Shown here: piece by piece, positions 34,264 to 43,219 of the stretch | How positions within the stretch are numbered: position 1 is the first letter of the stretch | Layout of the letters: each line of letters starts with the position of its first letter | Source of the DNA: JACPJP01 sp964650285 | Lineage (GTDB): Archaea > Nanobdellota > Nanobdellia > Woesearchaeales > GW2011-AR4 | Assembly: GCA_964650285.1 (NCBI GenBank) | Contig: CAZYSP010000005.1 | Span: 4,254 to 68,253, forward strand | DNA length: 64,000 nt | Reading direction: 5' to 3' | Program-made: the position numbers and the translations under genes | The notes under the pieces: generated by a model | What the model was told of the DNA's origin: nothing | The model's database searches: none | Seen by the model: only the letters and a program-made list of their open reading frames with translations

Positions 34264-34808
34264 CAAAAAAAACTAATAATCTTAGAAAGCTGAATATAGG
34301 CTGTGGTAGGGATATAAAGAATGGATATATTAATCTGGACAAGTCAAAAATCAAAGGTGTTGATGTTGTACATAATCTGGATAAGTACCCCTGGCCTTTT
34401 AAGAGCAATTATTTTGATGAAATTTATGCAAGGGATAGTATAGAGCATTTAAAGGACTTATTTAAAGCAATGAAGGAGATTCATAGAATCTCTAAGAAAT
34501 GTGCAAAAGTAAGGATAATCGTACCTTATTGGCATTCTTCAGGTGCTTTTTATACAAATCACAATTATTTTTTTAATATTGACAGTTTAAAATCTTTTAC
34601 AGAACCTAATAGGACTTATGATTCTTTTTATTGTTTTAAGTTAGAAAAGGTCAAATTGATTCCATCTAAAATTGGATGGTTAATCCCACCTATCCCTATG
34701 CCTAGGTTTTTATTCCCCAATGTAAAAAATCTTAGGCATCTATTTAGTTATTTATTGGGGGAGATAATTGTCAAAATATATTTTGAGCTGGAAGTTATTA
34801 ATAAGTAA
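34260..34808 (+). CDS. class I SAM-dependent methyltransferase
   Basis: A 182-residue methyltransferase of the UbiE/type-11 pattern: LNIGCGRDIKNGYINLDKS supplies motif I and the acidic residue, YPWPFKSNYFDEIYARDSIEHL motif II, then MKEIHRISKKCAKVRIIVPYW. It is coupled to the SDR before it (ATGA overlap) and closes this plus-strand run. A sugar or glycan methylation is likely, but no substrate is visible. After its stop only 33 bases separate it from the convergent GT2. Confidence 0.82.
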   Translation: MTKKTNNLRKLNIGCGRDIKNGYINLDKSKIKGVDVVHNLDKYPWPFKSNYFDEIYARDSIEHLKDLFKAMKEIHRISKKCAKVRIIVPYWHSSGAFYTNHNYFFNIDSLKSFTEPNRTYDSFYCFKLEKVKLIPSKIGWLIPPIPMPRFLFPNVKNLRHLFSYLLGEIIVKIYFELEVINK

Positions 34809-34841
34809 CTTATATTTTTAACAAGATTTGAGAATTTATGA

Positions 34842-35816
34842 TTAAATCAGATACGGCTTTTTGAAGATGTATTTTTCACTGAAAATACCTAACACAGTGG
34901 AATCTGATACTTTTCTTGCCTTTTGTGTGGCCTTTCTTTTCCTATTAATGAGGGCAGGATGGACAATCACCCATCCTATTGCCTGGATTCTTGCGTAAGC
35001 ATTCTTCACATTACCCCTTAACACATCCTTTGCTATAGCAGCTATTCTGGAAGCAATAACAAGAGGAAAAAGTAGAAGAATTGTTTTTAGGGAGAAAATC
35101 TTGAAGAAAGTAATTAATAAATTTCGTTCAAGCAAAAATGTATTCCTTGCTGGAGTACTGAATCGTTTCATCGTAATTGAATCCATATGGTAACAAAGTG
35201 CTTTCTTTACCATCACTGTTTTCATCCCCAATAGTCGAATGCGCAATCCCAAATCGAGATCTTCGACATAAATGAAATAATCAGGATCAAACAAATACCC
35301 GTATTTTGTGATAACTGATTTTTTGATGAGACCGCTTCCCATGTAAGGTATTTCACTAACTTGTTTGTTGTCATCTGGAGCGTGATGCCCGCAATACAAA
35401 GTCCTGGAAACCCATGTCCCCCCAGAAACTAATTTCCTGTTGTAATAATTTACCCCTTTATGCACCGCTAACGCAACATTTTCGTTTTTTTGGAGTTCTT
35501 CTACCAGATGGTACAAACATTTTTTTTCAAGAGTTAAATCATTATTGAGGAAGTAAATATACTCACCTTTGCACTTTTTCAATCCACGATTAATTCCCAC
35601 ATATCCCAAATTTTTTTTATTTTGCACTACTTTTACTTTTGGATATTTTTTTTTAAGGAATTGGATGCTTCCATCACTGGACCCATTATCCACCACCATA
35701 ATCTCATACCTATTCTTAGGATAATTTAGTTTTTCTAAGGAAGGCAGGCAGATATTCAAAATATCTTTTCCATTATAATTAACGATCACAAGCGAAACAA
35801 AAGGGGATTTAGTCAT
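34842..35816 (-). CDS. GT2 glycosyltransferase (rhamnosyltransferase-like)
   Basis: A 324-residue GT-A enzyme. FVSLVIVNYNGKDILNICL opens the fold, with VVDNGSSDGS as the UDP-site loop and FLNNDLTL as the D-x-D-equivalent. A later F-I-Y-V-E-D-L-D-L-G-L-R segment holds the catalytic E-D. The C-terminal third contains a hydrophobic stretch (LLLFPLVIASRIAAI) that may dip into the membrane, as in WbbL-type rhamnosyltransferases. It is the last gene of a minus-strand series reading from 38895 down. Confidence 0.85.
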   Translation of the reverse strand: MTKSPFVSLVIVNYNGKDILNICLPSLEKLNYPKNRYEIMVVDNGSSDGSIQFLKKKYPKVKVVQNKKNLGYVGINRGLKKCKGEYIYFLNNDLTLEKKCLYHLVEELQKNENVALAVHKGVNYYNRKLVSGGTWVSRTLYCGHHAPDDNKQVSEIPYMGSGLIKKSVITKYGYLFDPDYFIYVEDLDLGLRIRLLGMKTVMVKKALCYHMDSITMKRFSTPARNTFLLERNLLITFFKIFSLKTILLLFPLVIASRIAAIAKDVLRGNVKNAYARIQAIGWVIVHPALINRKRKATQKARKVSDSTVLGIFSEKYIFKKPYLI

Positions 35817-35837
35817 TTTATTTTTTGAGTTATATTG

Positions 35838-36575
35838 TTAGTGATTTATCTGGCGGAGCATTTCTATCCTGCTCACATTTCCTTTCTGAATGAGGGTCCT
35901 GGAATTTTTGGGACCTTCATTAAAGAGGAGATCAATAATTGAGAGATTAGGTTCAAAGTTCTTAGATTTTTGTTTATAGGCTGGATGGTGATATTCGTGG
36001 AAGTATACGTTGATGTTGTTAGCTTTCCATAATTTTTGGTCAACATAGCCCTTACCTAACTGCCCAAAGATATAAGTATTTGCCTTAAATTCTTTACAGA
36101 TATTGATCAAATACTCATTTTTTATTCCATTAATAGTGTGTGCAGATGCTTTTTCAATGACTACCTGTATGTCCAATTCATGTAAAAGAAATTTTAATAA
36201 CTCTTCATTCAAATCCATTAAAAAATCATGGTTTTTATTCAAAATTTTTTTTATATTATCAAAATAATGAGTAAAGAACGGAGTGGAGCCATAGGAATAT
36301 GAAATGGCCTTAAGATGCTCATTTTTCCAGTCTATTCCATTATTGATCTTTATATCTTTTAACAGCCCGGATTTCCCTTTTAATGTTGGCACATTAAGCC
36401 ACTTAAACCCGTCAGGAGTCTTGATTTTATTCCGGGAATCAAAAGACCTGGGATTAAATTTTACTGTGTCTAAGGAAACATAAATATCACACAAAGAAAT
36501 GCGGTGGAATAACCCCAACCATGGAAGATAACCGGTTTGATGATCACAAAGAATTTTAATTTTTTTATTTTCCAT
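35838..36575 (-). CDS. WbqC-like family protein
   Basis: A 245-residue protein matching the WbqC family: an opening H-Q-T-G-Y-L-P-W-L-G-L-F-H-R-I segment (residues 12-26), then YVSLDTVKFNPRSFDSRNKI and WLNVPTLKG. Family members occur in O-antigen loci and are presumed to take part in transferring acyl or amino-acid groups to amino sugars, but no activity is firmly established in my knowledge. It sits 21 bases upstream of the GT2 and 56 bases downstream of the deacetylase, consistent with aminosugar decoration. Confidence 0.75.
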   Translation of the reverse strand: MENKKIKILCDHQTGYLPWLGLFHRISLCDIYVSLDTVKFNPRSFDSRNKIKTPDGFKWLNVPTLKGKSGLLKDIKINNGIDWKNEHLKAISYSYGSTPFFTHYFDNIKKILNKNHDFLMDLNEELLKFLLHELDIQVVIEKASAHTINGIKNEYLINICKEFKANTYIFGQLGKGYVDQKLWKANNINVYFHEYHHPAYKQKSKNFEPNLSIIDLLFNEGPKNSRTLIQKGNVSRIEMLRQINH

Positions 36576-36631
36576 TATACATTATCTCCCTCTAAAAAGA
36601 GATGATGATAACTAAGTAAAAAACTTAGATT

Positions 36632-37261
36632 CTAGTCAACCCACCGAATGAGCTCAAATGCTTCTGCATGGGCCATATTTACTGCCGCGCCCCTTATGGA
36701 GGCAACATGCTCTAGCTGTTTTGGAGATCTCATGCCTCGAACTTCCCCAGTATATTTTGCATAAGCCTCCATTTTTTTGTTTACGTCTAATGGCACAAAA
36801 TAGTTAAGGTTCATTGCTGCAGGATTCCAAACTGCATTATGGGACATCTCATATACCAAGATCCTTTTTACAAAGAAATTCTTGTCATGAGGTCTTAATG
36901 CAATGATACAGGCATGATGTATAGCCTTATGATCCTGGTTATAATCCGGGCAGGGTATAAAGACGCTCTCAGGCTTTATTTTGTTTATCAACTTTTCAAT
37001 AATATCAATAAAATCATTTTCTTTGAAATGATTTACCTTAGATTCTTTATTGCATTCATAAGAAAATCCAAGAACTTTTGATACCTCGTCAAGTTGTTTG
37101 ACTCTCTCATTTTTTGGAATACCATCAATAGGAAACTTTTCTTCATCTACACCACACACATAGACGAAAGAATCTTTATCTAATACGCTTGAACATCCAA
37201 TAACTTCATCATCTGCATGCGGCGAAATAATCAATTTTTTGTACTGCAATTTGTCTACCAT
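36632..37261 (-). CDS. PIG-L/LmbE-family deacetylase
   Basis: A 209-residue zinc-dependent N-deacetylase. The metal motif SPHADDEV (residues 13-20; H15, D18) is intact, and the third ligand lies in PDYNQDHKAIH. Substrates in this family are N-acetyl-glucosamine-containing lipids or nucleotide-linked sugars, so this enzyme probably exposes an amine on a GlcNAc-type residue. Downstream WbqC and the upstream GNAT acetyltransferase could then re-acylate that amine, which is a coherent modification set. Confidence 0.85.
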   Translation of the reverse strand: MVDKLQYKKLIISPHADDEVIGCSSVLDKDSFVYVCGVDEEKFPIDGIPKNERVKQLDEVSKVLGFSYECNKESKVNHFKENDFIDIIEKLINKIKPESVFIPCPDYNQDHKAIHHACIIALRPHDKNFFVKRILVYEMSHNAVWNPAAMNLNYFVPLDVNKKMEAYAKYTGEVRGMRSPKQLEHVASIRGAAVNMAHAEAFELIRWVD

Positions 37262-37315
37262 AATAGGGGGTATTTATGCTCTTTTTTAAATTTTTGCCTA
37301 CTTGAATCTAATCAC

Positions 37316-37756
37316 TCATAGTGTTTTTTCGATTAGATACCTGTGATTCTTCTTAGAAATCACTTTGTAGCCTAACTTCTTATAAAACTTAACTGCAGGA
37401 TTATTGTCCCATACCTGCAATCTGATCTTTTTATACCCCCAAGTTTCAAAATACTTCATTAAAAAATACCCCATCTTTTTTTTCTGGTAAGCTGGGGAAA
37501 TGAAAATCATTACCAAGTACAATGCATTTTTAACAAATGAATCTGGGATAATATGGTAAAATCCAATCCTCCGTTTTCCTTTCATGATGATAATAATTTC
37601 CTTGTATCTTTTAGTAAAATCCTTGTCGAAATCTTTCTTATTGACAGATTCATATTCTTTTATGCAGGGAAATAATGATTTTTTTCTGTTGGTGTACACA
37701 AAATCATAATCTTCTTCATTGTATTTTCTTGTTCGAATGCCAAAAGGATTTTTCAT
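37316..37756 (-). CDS. GNAT-family N-acetyltransferase
   Basis: A 146-residue acetyltransferase. The acetyl-CoA-binding motif A is SPAYQKKKMGYFLMKYFE, and the C-terminal signature NNPAVKFYKKLGYKV is typical. It follows a four-base overlap with the GT4 upstream (its start lies within that gene's end), so the two are coupled. It may acetylate an aminosugar, possibly one unmasked by the PIG-L enzyme. Confidence 0.82.
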   Translation of the reverse strand: MKNPFGIRTRKYNEEDYDFVYTNRKKSLFPCIKEYESVNKKDFDKDFTKRYKEIIIIMKGKRRIGFYHIIPDSFVKNALYLVMIFISPAYQKKKMGYFLMKYFETWGYKKIRLQVWDNNPAVKFYKKLGYKVISKKNHRYLIEKTL

Positions 37757-38895
37757 TTTCTTTCCCTCTTAATTGCCTTGTATAAATGTTCAGCATAGAC
37801 GGAAATAGAAAATTTCTTGATGATTCTTTCTCTCCCTTTTTGCGCAATACTCCGCTGCAATGAAGGATTTTTTGATAAAATTGTAATCTTTTTTGCCATA
37901 TCTTCCACATCAAACTTCTTAGAAATCAATCCATACTCTTCATTTGGAAGGATAAAATTTCTCCCACCGCATTCCATAACCACCACTGGAGTGCCACAGG
38001 CTAATGCCTCACTCACTGCCGGCGTTATTTCCTGAAAGTTAGCCAATACAAATATATCCGCCTGGTTGTATATTTTAGGCAGTTTTTTATGCTCAACACT
38101 TCCAAGAAATTTTACGCTGTTTCGAAGTCCAAGACTAGCTGTCAATTTCTGCAGTTTCTTCTTATACGGACCATCTCCCACGATCCACAATTCAACACTC
38201 TTTATGCCTTGCTTATGGATTTTCTTCAATGCCCGTATTATCAACTGGTGCCCTTTTAATGGAATGAGCCCGGCAACAGAGAGCAAAATTTTCTTTTTTG
38301 ATTTTTTCACCTTTACTGGTTTAAATAAGGTAGTGTCTACACCATGGCCTAAAATAATGAACTTGTTTTTGTTAATAGCATAGCCTAATCTTAAGCAGCG
38401 CTGCGCTGCTTGTGGATTAGTGAAAAGCAGGGCAGACGCAAAATCATACGCTTTTTTGATGAAAGGTTTTGTAAGGTACTTTGTTATGTGGAAAAGGAAA
38501 AATCCATCTACTGTTTGCGATGTTCTATAGATGAGTCTAGTGCCATACCTTTTGGCTGCCAAATAACTTTGATAAGCAAACATATAGAATTCAGGATTAC
38601 TAGTCTCAATCACATCATACCCCTTTAACTTCTGGATGAGGTCTGTGTAATAGAAACGAGGAACACCAAGTACAAATAATGCTTTTTCAATCGGAGTTTT
38701 ATAATCAATACTTTGTATGTTCACTACCTTAAAACCTTTATAATCAACCTTGTTTTTCCTATCGGTAAAAATAGTTACCTCTACATTCCTGTTCTTCATT
38801 AATCTCCTATACCCTGAGAGAAGAACGTGAAGAGAAGACTTAATATTGTGATGGGTTGGAATAACAACTGCCACTTTCAATTTTTTAATTGTCAT
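37753..38895 (-). CDS. GT4 family glycosyltransferase
   Basis: A 380-residue GT-B enzyme. The N-terminus KVAVVIPTHHNIKSSLHVLLSG is a GT4 variant, and the C-terminal domain has GLIPLKGHQLIIRAL, then the EX7E segment QEITPAVSEALACGTPVVV, and the closing FSISVYAEHLYKAI. It heads the minus-strand run GT4-GNAT-PIG-L-WbqC-GT2 and overlaps GNAT by four bases. Its N-terminal PTHHNIKSSL resembles the PTHSDIHSSL of the remnant at 22574, although those come from different parts of the fold and may be chance. Confidence 0.86.
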   Translation of the reverse strand: MTIKKLKVAVVIPTHHNIKSSLHVLLSGYRRLMKNRNVEVTIFTDRKNKVDYKGFKVVNIQSIDYKTPIEKALFVLGVPRFYYTDLIQKLKGYDVIETSNPEFYMFAYQSYLAAKRYGTRLIYRTSQTVDGFFLFHITKYLTKPFIKKAYDFASALLFTNPQAAQRCLRLGYAINKNKFIILGHGVDTTLFKPVKVKKSKKKILLSVAGLIPLKGHQLIIRALKKIHKQGIKSVELWIVGDGPYKKKLQKLTASLGLRNSVKFLGSVEHKKLPKIYNQADIFVLANFQEITPAVSEALACGTPVVVMECGGRNFILPNEEYGLISKKFDVEDMAKKITILSKNPSLQRSIAQKGRERIIKKFSISVYAEHLYKAIKRERK

Positions 38896-38967
38896 AACTA
38901 AGGGTAAGAAAATACCATTAATAAAACTTATGAATTTAAATAATATATCAAAGTAATGGAAAGAAAG

Positions 38968-40434
38968 TTATTCTATTAGTTTGTAAATTTTTGTGCTTGT
39001 CTTCTGGTTCTCGTATATTAATTCCTTATTTTTGCCTTCTATTTCCTGAAGATGTTCTTTGCTTAATATGGATCTTTTATCAAGCATGAAATTCTGGTTT
39101 ACCCAGATGTAGTCATAGTCGTTTTCTTTTAGCTTTGTATGGGATAATGAGGTCCTCTCTATATGATACTGTATGCATTGCCCTCCTGCGATAAATATGT
39201 CTTCTTTGTTTGTGTTTGTCTTTACCCAGTTGAAGTCTTCATTGTAGAAATCCCAGCTTCTGGAAGCTATTGTGAATTTTGCTGCTTCTGTTGCGACAAA
39301 GCCTGCAGAAATCAGGATTATTATTAGGGGCAATATTTTGTATTTTGATGTTATCCTTTCCATGCCAATGCCGTAAAAGAATGCCAACGAGATTATGGCA
39401 GGTAGCAAAACTCTGGAAACATGAGGACCTACATTAATTATGTACAGGATGAATAATATGCCATATGACAGAAGCAGGATGTAAAAAATTCTTCCTCTGT
39501 TTTTTCTTAATCCGAAGAACAATGGAATGATAAAAATAATTGTTGCTAATAGAAATATTGAAAACAAAATCGGTAAGTAGGGTAAATCTATGAAAAACAA
39601 TGTGTTGTAATTACCATCAGGAATTCCGAAGAATCCAAGATATGTTACAATATATGTGTCTATTGAAAACAAGCGGGTTATGTCCAGTGTTGAAAATGCT
39701 TGCTGTTGAATGCCTTTGAATATGAAATTTAAGAAGGGCCATATTGGATTTCCAAGCAAAACCCAGTTTCTTATGAACCATGGAAGACCAATGATTCCCG
39801 GTATAATAATTGTAATTAATGCGTTTCTCAATAATAATTTTTTATTTTTATATCTTTTATAGATAATGAAAAGTATAACAGGCATAACAAAGATACCATT
39901 GTATTTTGTCCATATGGCAAGTCCTGCTACTATGCTGCTTAATATAATTTTGTTGTTTAATGCAAAGTATATGCTTAAAAGTACAAAGAAAGTGAGCATC
40001 GATCCTACATAACCTAAGATGCTGTAGTCTATGAAAATGGGTATAAATGACAGGAATAATATGCTGTAAAACAATGCTTTTTCATCTAGGAATTTTTTTA
40101 GGAGCAGGTAAGACACTATTAATGACATGCTCCCGAATAACGGAGATACGAGTTTCAATCCAAATTCACTTCCAAATACAGAGAAGATTGAACTGAATAA
40201 GGATGCAATGATGTGGAACAAAGGAGGGGCCCAGAATGGCTCATCTCTTCCAAGCGGTTCAGAAAGCGGACTCTGCATGTTGTTTCCTATGAATTTTGAG
40301 ACAGAAAACTGCCAGCACGCATCTCCTGAGACAGTATAAATTGCGATTAAAGAAAAGCGTATAATTATTGCTAGGATTATTACGATAATCGCATATTTTT
40401 CATATTTTCCCAGCTTTTTATTATGTAGCATCAT
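38968..40434 (-). CDS. GT-C membrane glycosyltransferase (GT39-like)
   Basis: A 488-residue protein with about eleven hydrophobic helices and a short soluble C-terminal tail. The first external loop carries SGDACWQFSVSKFI with the conserved acidic residue, followed by RDEPFWAPPLFHIIASL, a loop-1 pattern shared by polyprenyl-phosphate-sugar-dependent transferases. It overlaps the GT4 upstream by four bases, placing it at the end of the GT9-GT2-GT4-GT-C transcript. The GT2 of that run could make the polyprenyl-phosphate sugar it uses. Confidence 0.78.
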   Translation of the reverse strand: MMLHNKKLGKYEKYAIIVIILAIIIRFSLIAIYTVSGDACWQFSVSKFIGNNMQSPLSEPLGRDEPFWAPPLFHIIASLFSSIFSVFGSEFGLKLVSPLFGSMSLIVSYLLLKKFLDEKALFYSILFLSFIPIFIDYSILGYVGSMLTFFVLLSIYFALNNKIILSSIVAGLAIWTKYNGIFVMPVILFIIYKRYKNKKLLLRNALITIIIPGIIGLPWFIRNWVLLGNPIWPFLNFIFKGIQQQAFSTLDITRLFSIDTYIVTYLGFFGIPDGNYNTLFFIDLPYLPILFSIFLLATIIFIIPLFFGLRKNRGRIFYILLLSYGILFILYIINVGPHVSRVLLPAIISLAFFYGIGMERITSKYKILPLIIILISAGFVATEAAKFTIASRSWDFYNEDFNWVKTNTNKEDIFIAGGQCIQYHIERTSLSHTKLKENDYDYIWVNQNFMLDKRSILSKEHLQEIEGKNKELIYENQKTSTKIYKLIE

Positions 40435-41435
40435 TTAACCAGATTGATTACTGCCTCTGAGAATGCTTTTATGTCTTTATTTTTAACTAAAATTCCTTTT
40501 TTTACAATCTCCGGATGCGAACCTATGCTGAATGCAACAACTTTTTTTCCACAAGCTTGGACTTCTGCAGCTGGTAAATTAAAACCTTCCCATGATGATG
40601 CTGTTACATAAATGTTGCATGCTGCATAATAGTAAGGAAGGTCTTCATCAGGAACAAAACCAGTAAAAATTACATCTTTTCCTGCTAATTTTCTCAATTT
40701 TTTGAAATAATTAGTAAATGTTGGTTTTCCAACAACAAGCAGTTTTGCATTGGGAATATGTTTTTTTATTGTAATAAATGATTTTAACAGTAAATGAATG
40801 CCTTTGTGTGGAGCAAGTCTTCCAATAAATAACAGAACTTTATTATTTTTTAAATTATATTTTTTTATTATTTTATTTGGTTTTATCTTTTTATTAAATC
40901 TTTTTTTGTCTATTTTGTTGTATATGACTTTGCTATTTATTCCAGATTCTTTTTTTAATACTTCTTTTAGATACTTACTTACAGAATAAGCTGCATCAAT
41001 ATTTTTTAATGTTATATTATTAAAAAACAAAAATAATTTCATATACAATCTTTGAGAAATATTATTAATCAAGCCTGTTGTATTAATGCCGTGGTCATGG
41101 TAAATATATTTTATTTTATAATGTTTTTTTGCCAGATATGCAAGCCAGTTCATTGGGTAGAAATGGCTTATTACAATATCATAATTTTTTAATTTTTTAT
41201 AGTATGCTAATTTTTTAAAATCCATAAAGAAGAAAAGCCTATATAAGCGCTGTAATGTTGCATTTTTAGGCATGCCAAGAGAAACTACTTTGTAGTTTTC
41301 TGGCTTTATGTTTGATTCCAATGCTATAACTGTTACATTATTGCCTTTTTTAGCATATTCTTTAGCCTGCTGCTCTACAACCCTATCAATTCCGCTATAA
41401 TAATTAAATGTTGGAGTTAAAATTGCTATTCGCAT
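40431..41435 (-). CDS. GT4 family glycosyltransferase
   Basis: A 334-residue GT-B glycosyltransferase. ILTPTFNYYSGIDRVVEQQAKEYAKKGNNVTV opens the acceptor domain; GRLAPHKGIHLLLKSF and SSWEGFNLPAAEVQACGKKVVA (EX7E) mark the donor domain. Compared with the usual 370-400 residues it is slightly short at the C-terminus. It begins on the last base of the GT2 stop and overlaps the GT-C gene by four bases, so all three are translationally coupled. Confidence 0.87.
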   Translation of the reverse strand: MRIAILTPTFNYYSGIDRVVEQQAKEYAKKGNNVTVIALESNIKPENYKVVSLGMPKNATLQRLYRLFFFMDFKKLAYYKKLKNYDIVISHFYPMNWLAYLAKKHYKIKYIYHDHGINTTGLINNISQRLYMKLFLFFNNITLKNIDAAYSVSKYLKEVLKKESGINSKVIYNKIDKKRFNKKIKPNKIIKKYNLKNNKVLLFIGRLAPHKGIHLLLKSFITIKKHIPNAKLLVVGKPTFTNYFKKLRKLAGKDVIFTGFVPDEDLPYYYAACNIYVTASSWEGFNLPAAEVQACGKKVVAFSIGSHPEIVKKGILVKNKDIKAFSEAVINLVK

Positions 41436-42151
41436 TATATTTCACCAATCAATTTTAAAAACCTCAATTTCGTAACCATAAAATAACCAGATGCAAGCTG
41501 CTTAATACCAAGTTTAGATTTTCCTTTTGTTCTGTTAATGAAAGTTATTGGTATTTCTTTTATCTTAAAGCCCTTTAAGTGAGCTTTAAACAAAACTTCC
41601 TGAACAATAGCAGGTCCTTTTGACTGCAATTTTTCAGCTTTAATGCTTTCCAGCACCTTTCTTTTAAAGCACCTGTAGCCGGAGTTGCAGTCTTTGACTT
41701 TTAGTCCAAGTAAAAGCTTTATGTATTGATTAGCAAAATATGTTATTATTCTTCTTATAATGCCTCTTCCAATTTCCTTGCTGCCTTTAAGCTGTCTTGA
41801 GCCAAGAATTAAATCAGCATTTTTTATTTCTTTAAGCATTAATGGAATGTATTTTGGATCATGAGACATATCAGCATCCATTTCAATTATTATATCTGCA
41901 TTATTTTTTAAACAATAAATAAAACCATCTCTTCCACCTGAGCCGCGGCCACGATTTGTTTTTCTTAATAATAAATGAACATTTTTTTTCTTTTTAGCTA
42001 TATCTTGTACTATTTTCCAGGTTCCATCCGGGCTGTTATCATCAGCAACAACTATATGCAGGTTTTTTATCTTTAAATTCAGAATATTATTTATTAAATT
42101 CCCAATGTTTTCTTTTTCATTGTATGTTGGAATCATTACAAAGGTTTTCAT
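41435..42151 (-). CDS. dolichol-phosphate mannosyltransferase-like GT2
   Basis: A 238-residue DPM1-type enzyme without a C-terminal membrane domain. VMIPTYNEKENIGNL and VVADDNSPDGTWKIV form the nucleotide site, IIEMDADMSHDPKYIP holds the D-A-D metal motif, and LGSRQLKGS and NSGYRCFKRKVLESI are DPM1 hallmarks. It probably transfers mannose or glucose from a nucleotide donor to a polyprenyl phosphate, providing the lipid-linked sugar for the GT-C enzymes in the window. Confidence 0.9.
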   Translation of the reverse strand: MKTFVMIPTYNEKENIGNLINNILNLKIKNLHIVVADDNSPDGTWKIVQDIAKKKKNVHLLLRKTNRGRGSGGRDGFIYCLKNNADIIIEMDADMSHDPKYIPLMLKEIKNADLILGSRQLKGSKEIGRGIIRRIITYFANQYIKLLLGLKVKDCNSGYRCFKRKVLESIKAEKLQSKGPAIVQEVLFKAHLKGFKIKEIPITFINRTKGKSKLGIKQLASGYFMVTKLRFLKLIGEI

Positions 42152-42154
42152 TTT

Positions 42155-43162
42155 TCAGATAAGCTTTTTAACACCATTCACCATTTCATCAATATCCCAT
42201 TCTGGTGGAATATCACATTTAGTTTTATAGGAACAGTAATCCTTTCCCTTGCCTATTATTTTTGCACCCCTATCATATAACTCAATTTCTGCGGCCGAAG
42301 TGCTATAGAAAAATGCCACAATTTTCTTTTTTAATGCTATACCTATGTGCATTGCAAGGCTGTCTGATGTGATTAAAATATTACATAGGTTCACTAAAGA
42401 AGCAAATTCCATGAGTGAATTATCACAGCCTGCATCTATAATATTTGTTTTTATTAGGCTTTTTATTTTTTCATTTCTTTCTGTTTCAGTAGGGCCTCCA
42501 AATAAAATTAATTTTGCATTATTAAAATTATTATTTAAATTATCAATTAATTCTGCTGTTTTCTCTATGCTTAGTTTTTTGTCCTGCCATCTTCCTCCTG
42601 CTCCGGTATTTATTCCAATAACTAGGTCATTATTTTTTATACTATTTTTATTTGTAAATTTTTTTCCAAATTCTATTTCATCATTATTTAAAATTAATAT
42701 TGGCTCCTGTTTTTTGTATTCTAAATCAAGAATTTTGTATAAGATTTCCGGGTAAGTGTTTTTGTTTTGAGCTTTTAATTCATCTGCTTTTTCTTTACCG
42801 AACTTTGAGATTAAGCCTATGTCAAACCATGGGGAAGAATCTTCAGTGTAAGTTTTTTTGTTGTTATCTAAGTAAGCACCAATAATCTTTTTATGCTTAA
42901 TTTTTGTGGCTAGTTTGCATGCATCATAATCATCATCCAAATTTATTATTAAATCGTATTCATTATTTTCCAATTCTTTTAAATTATTATCAATTAAATA
43001 AATATTATTAATTAAGTTGTTGTTTTTTAGAATAGCAAATGATTCCTTTTTTGTAACCCGGTCTATTGAACAGTCTTTGTATTTTTCCTTCAGCCCTGGA
43101 AGAATAGAAGTGGTTCTAATAACATCTCCTATTGCGCCTAGTTTTATTATGAGTATGTTCAT
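42155..43162 (-). CDS. GT9 family glycosyltransferase (heptosyltransferase-like)
   Basis: A 335-residue GT-B enzyme of the ADP-heptose:LPS heptosyltransferase family. MNILIIKLGAIGDVIRTTSILPGLK is the typical N-terminus with the catalytic acid in GAIGD, and the C-terminal domain has ILFGGPTETERNEKI and SDSLAMHIGIALKKKIVAFF, the nucleotide-binding D-S-x-x-M-H loop. GT9 is mainly bacterial. Because the window also encodes an ADP-heptose pathway (56.8-59.9 kb), heptose transfer is a reasonable reading. It heads a minus-strand transcript. Confidence 0.86.
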   Translation of the reverse strand: MNILIIKLGAIGDVIRTTSILPGLKEKYKDCSIDRVTKKESFAILKNNNLINNIYLIDNNLKELENNEYDLIINLDDDYDACKLATKIKHKKIIGAYLDNNKKTYTEDSSPWFDIGLISKFGKEKADELKAQNKNTYPEILYKILDLEYKKQEPILILNNDEIEFGKKFTNKNSIKNNDLVIGINTGAGGRWQDKKLSIEKTAELIDNLNNNFNNAKLILFGGPTETERNEKIKSLIKTNIIDAGCDNSLMEFASLVNLCNILITSDSLAMHIGIALKKKIVAFFYSTSAAEIELYDRGAKIIGKGKDYCSYKTKCDIPPEWDIDEMVNGVKKLI

Positions 43163-43188
43163 TATTTAAAGCAGGCAAGAGATAAAGA

Positions 43189-43197
43189 TTTATAAAG
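43189..43197 (+). promoter_or_regulatory. TATA box for the gene at 43220
   Basis: TTTATAAAG about 27 bases before the ATG at 43220, within the 57-base divergent region shared with the GT9 gene. Confidence 0.5.
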
Positions 43198-43219
43198 ATA
43201 ATTATTTTTACAAGAATAT

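Noticed and set aside
37753..38895. Homology between the N-terminus of this GT4 (PTHHNIKSSL) and the remnant at 22574 (PTHSDIHSSL)
   Set aside because: The remnant otherwise aligns with the C-terminal end of GT4 proteins, so the short match is probably chance.
42345..42755. Plus-strand 136-codon frame opposite the GT9 gene
   Set aside because: Low-complexity hydrophobic shadow of a well supported GT9 coding sequence.
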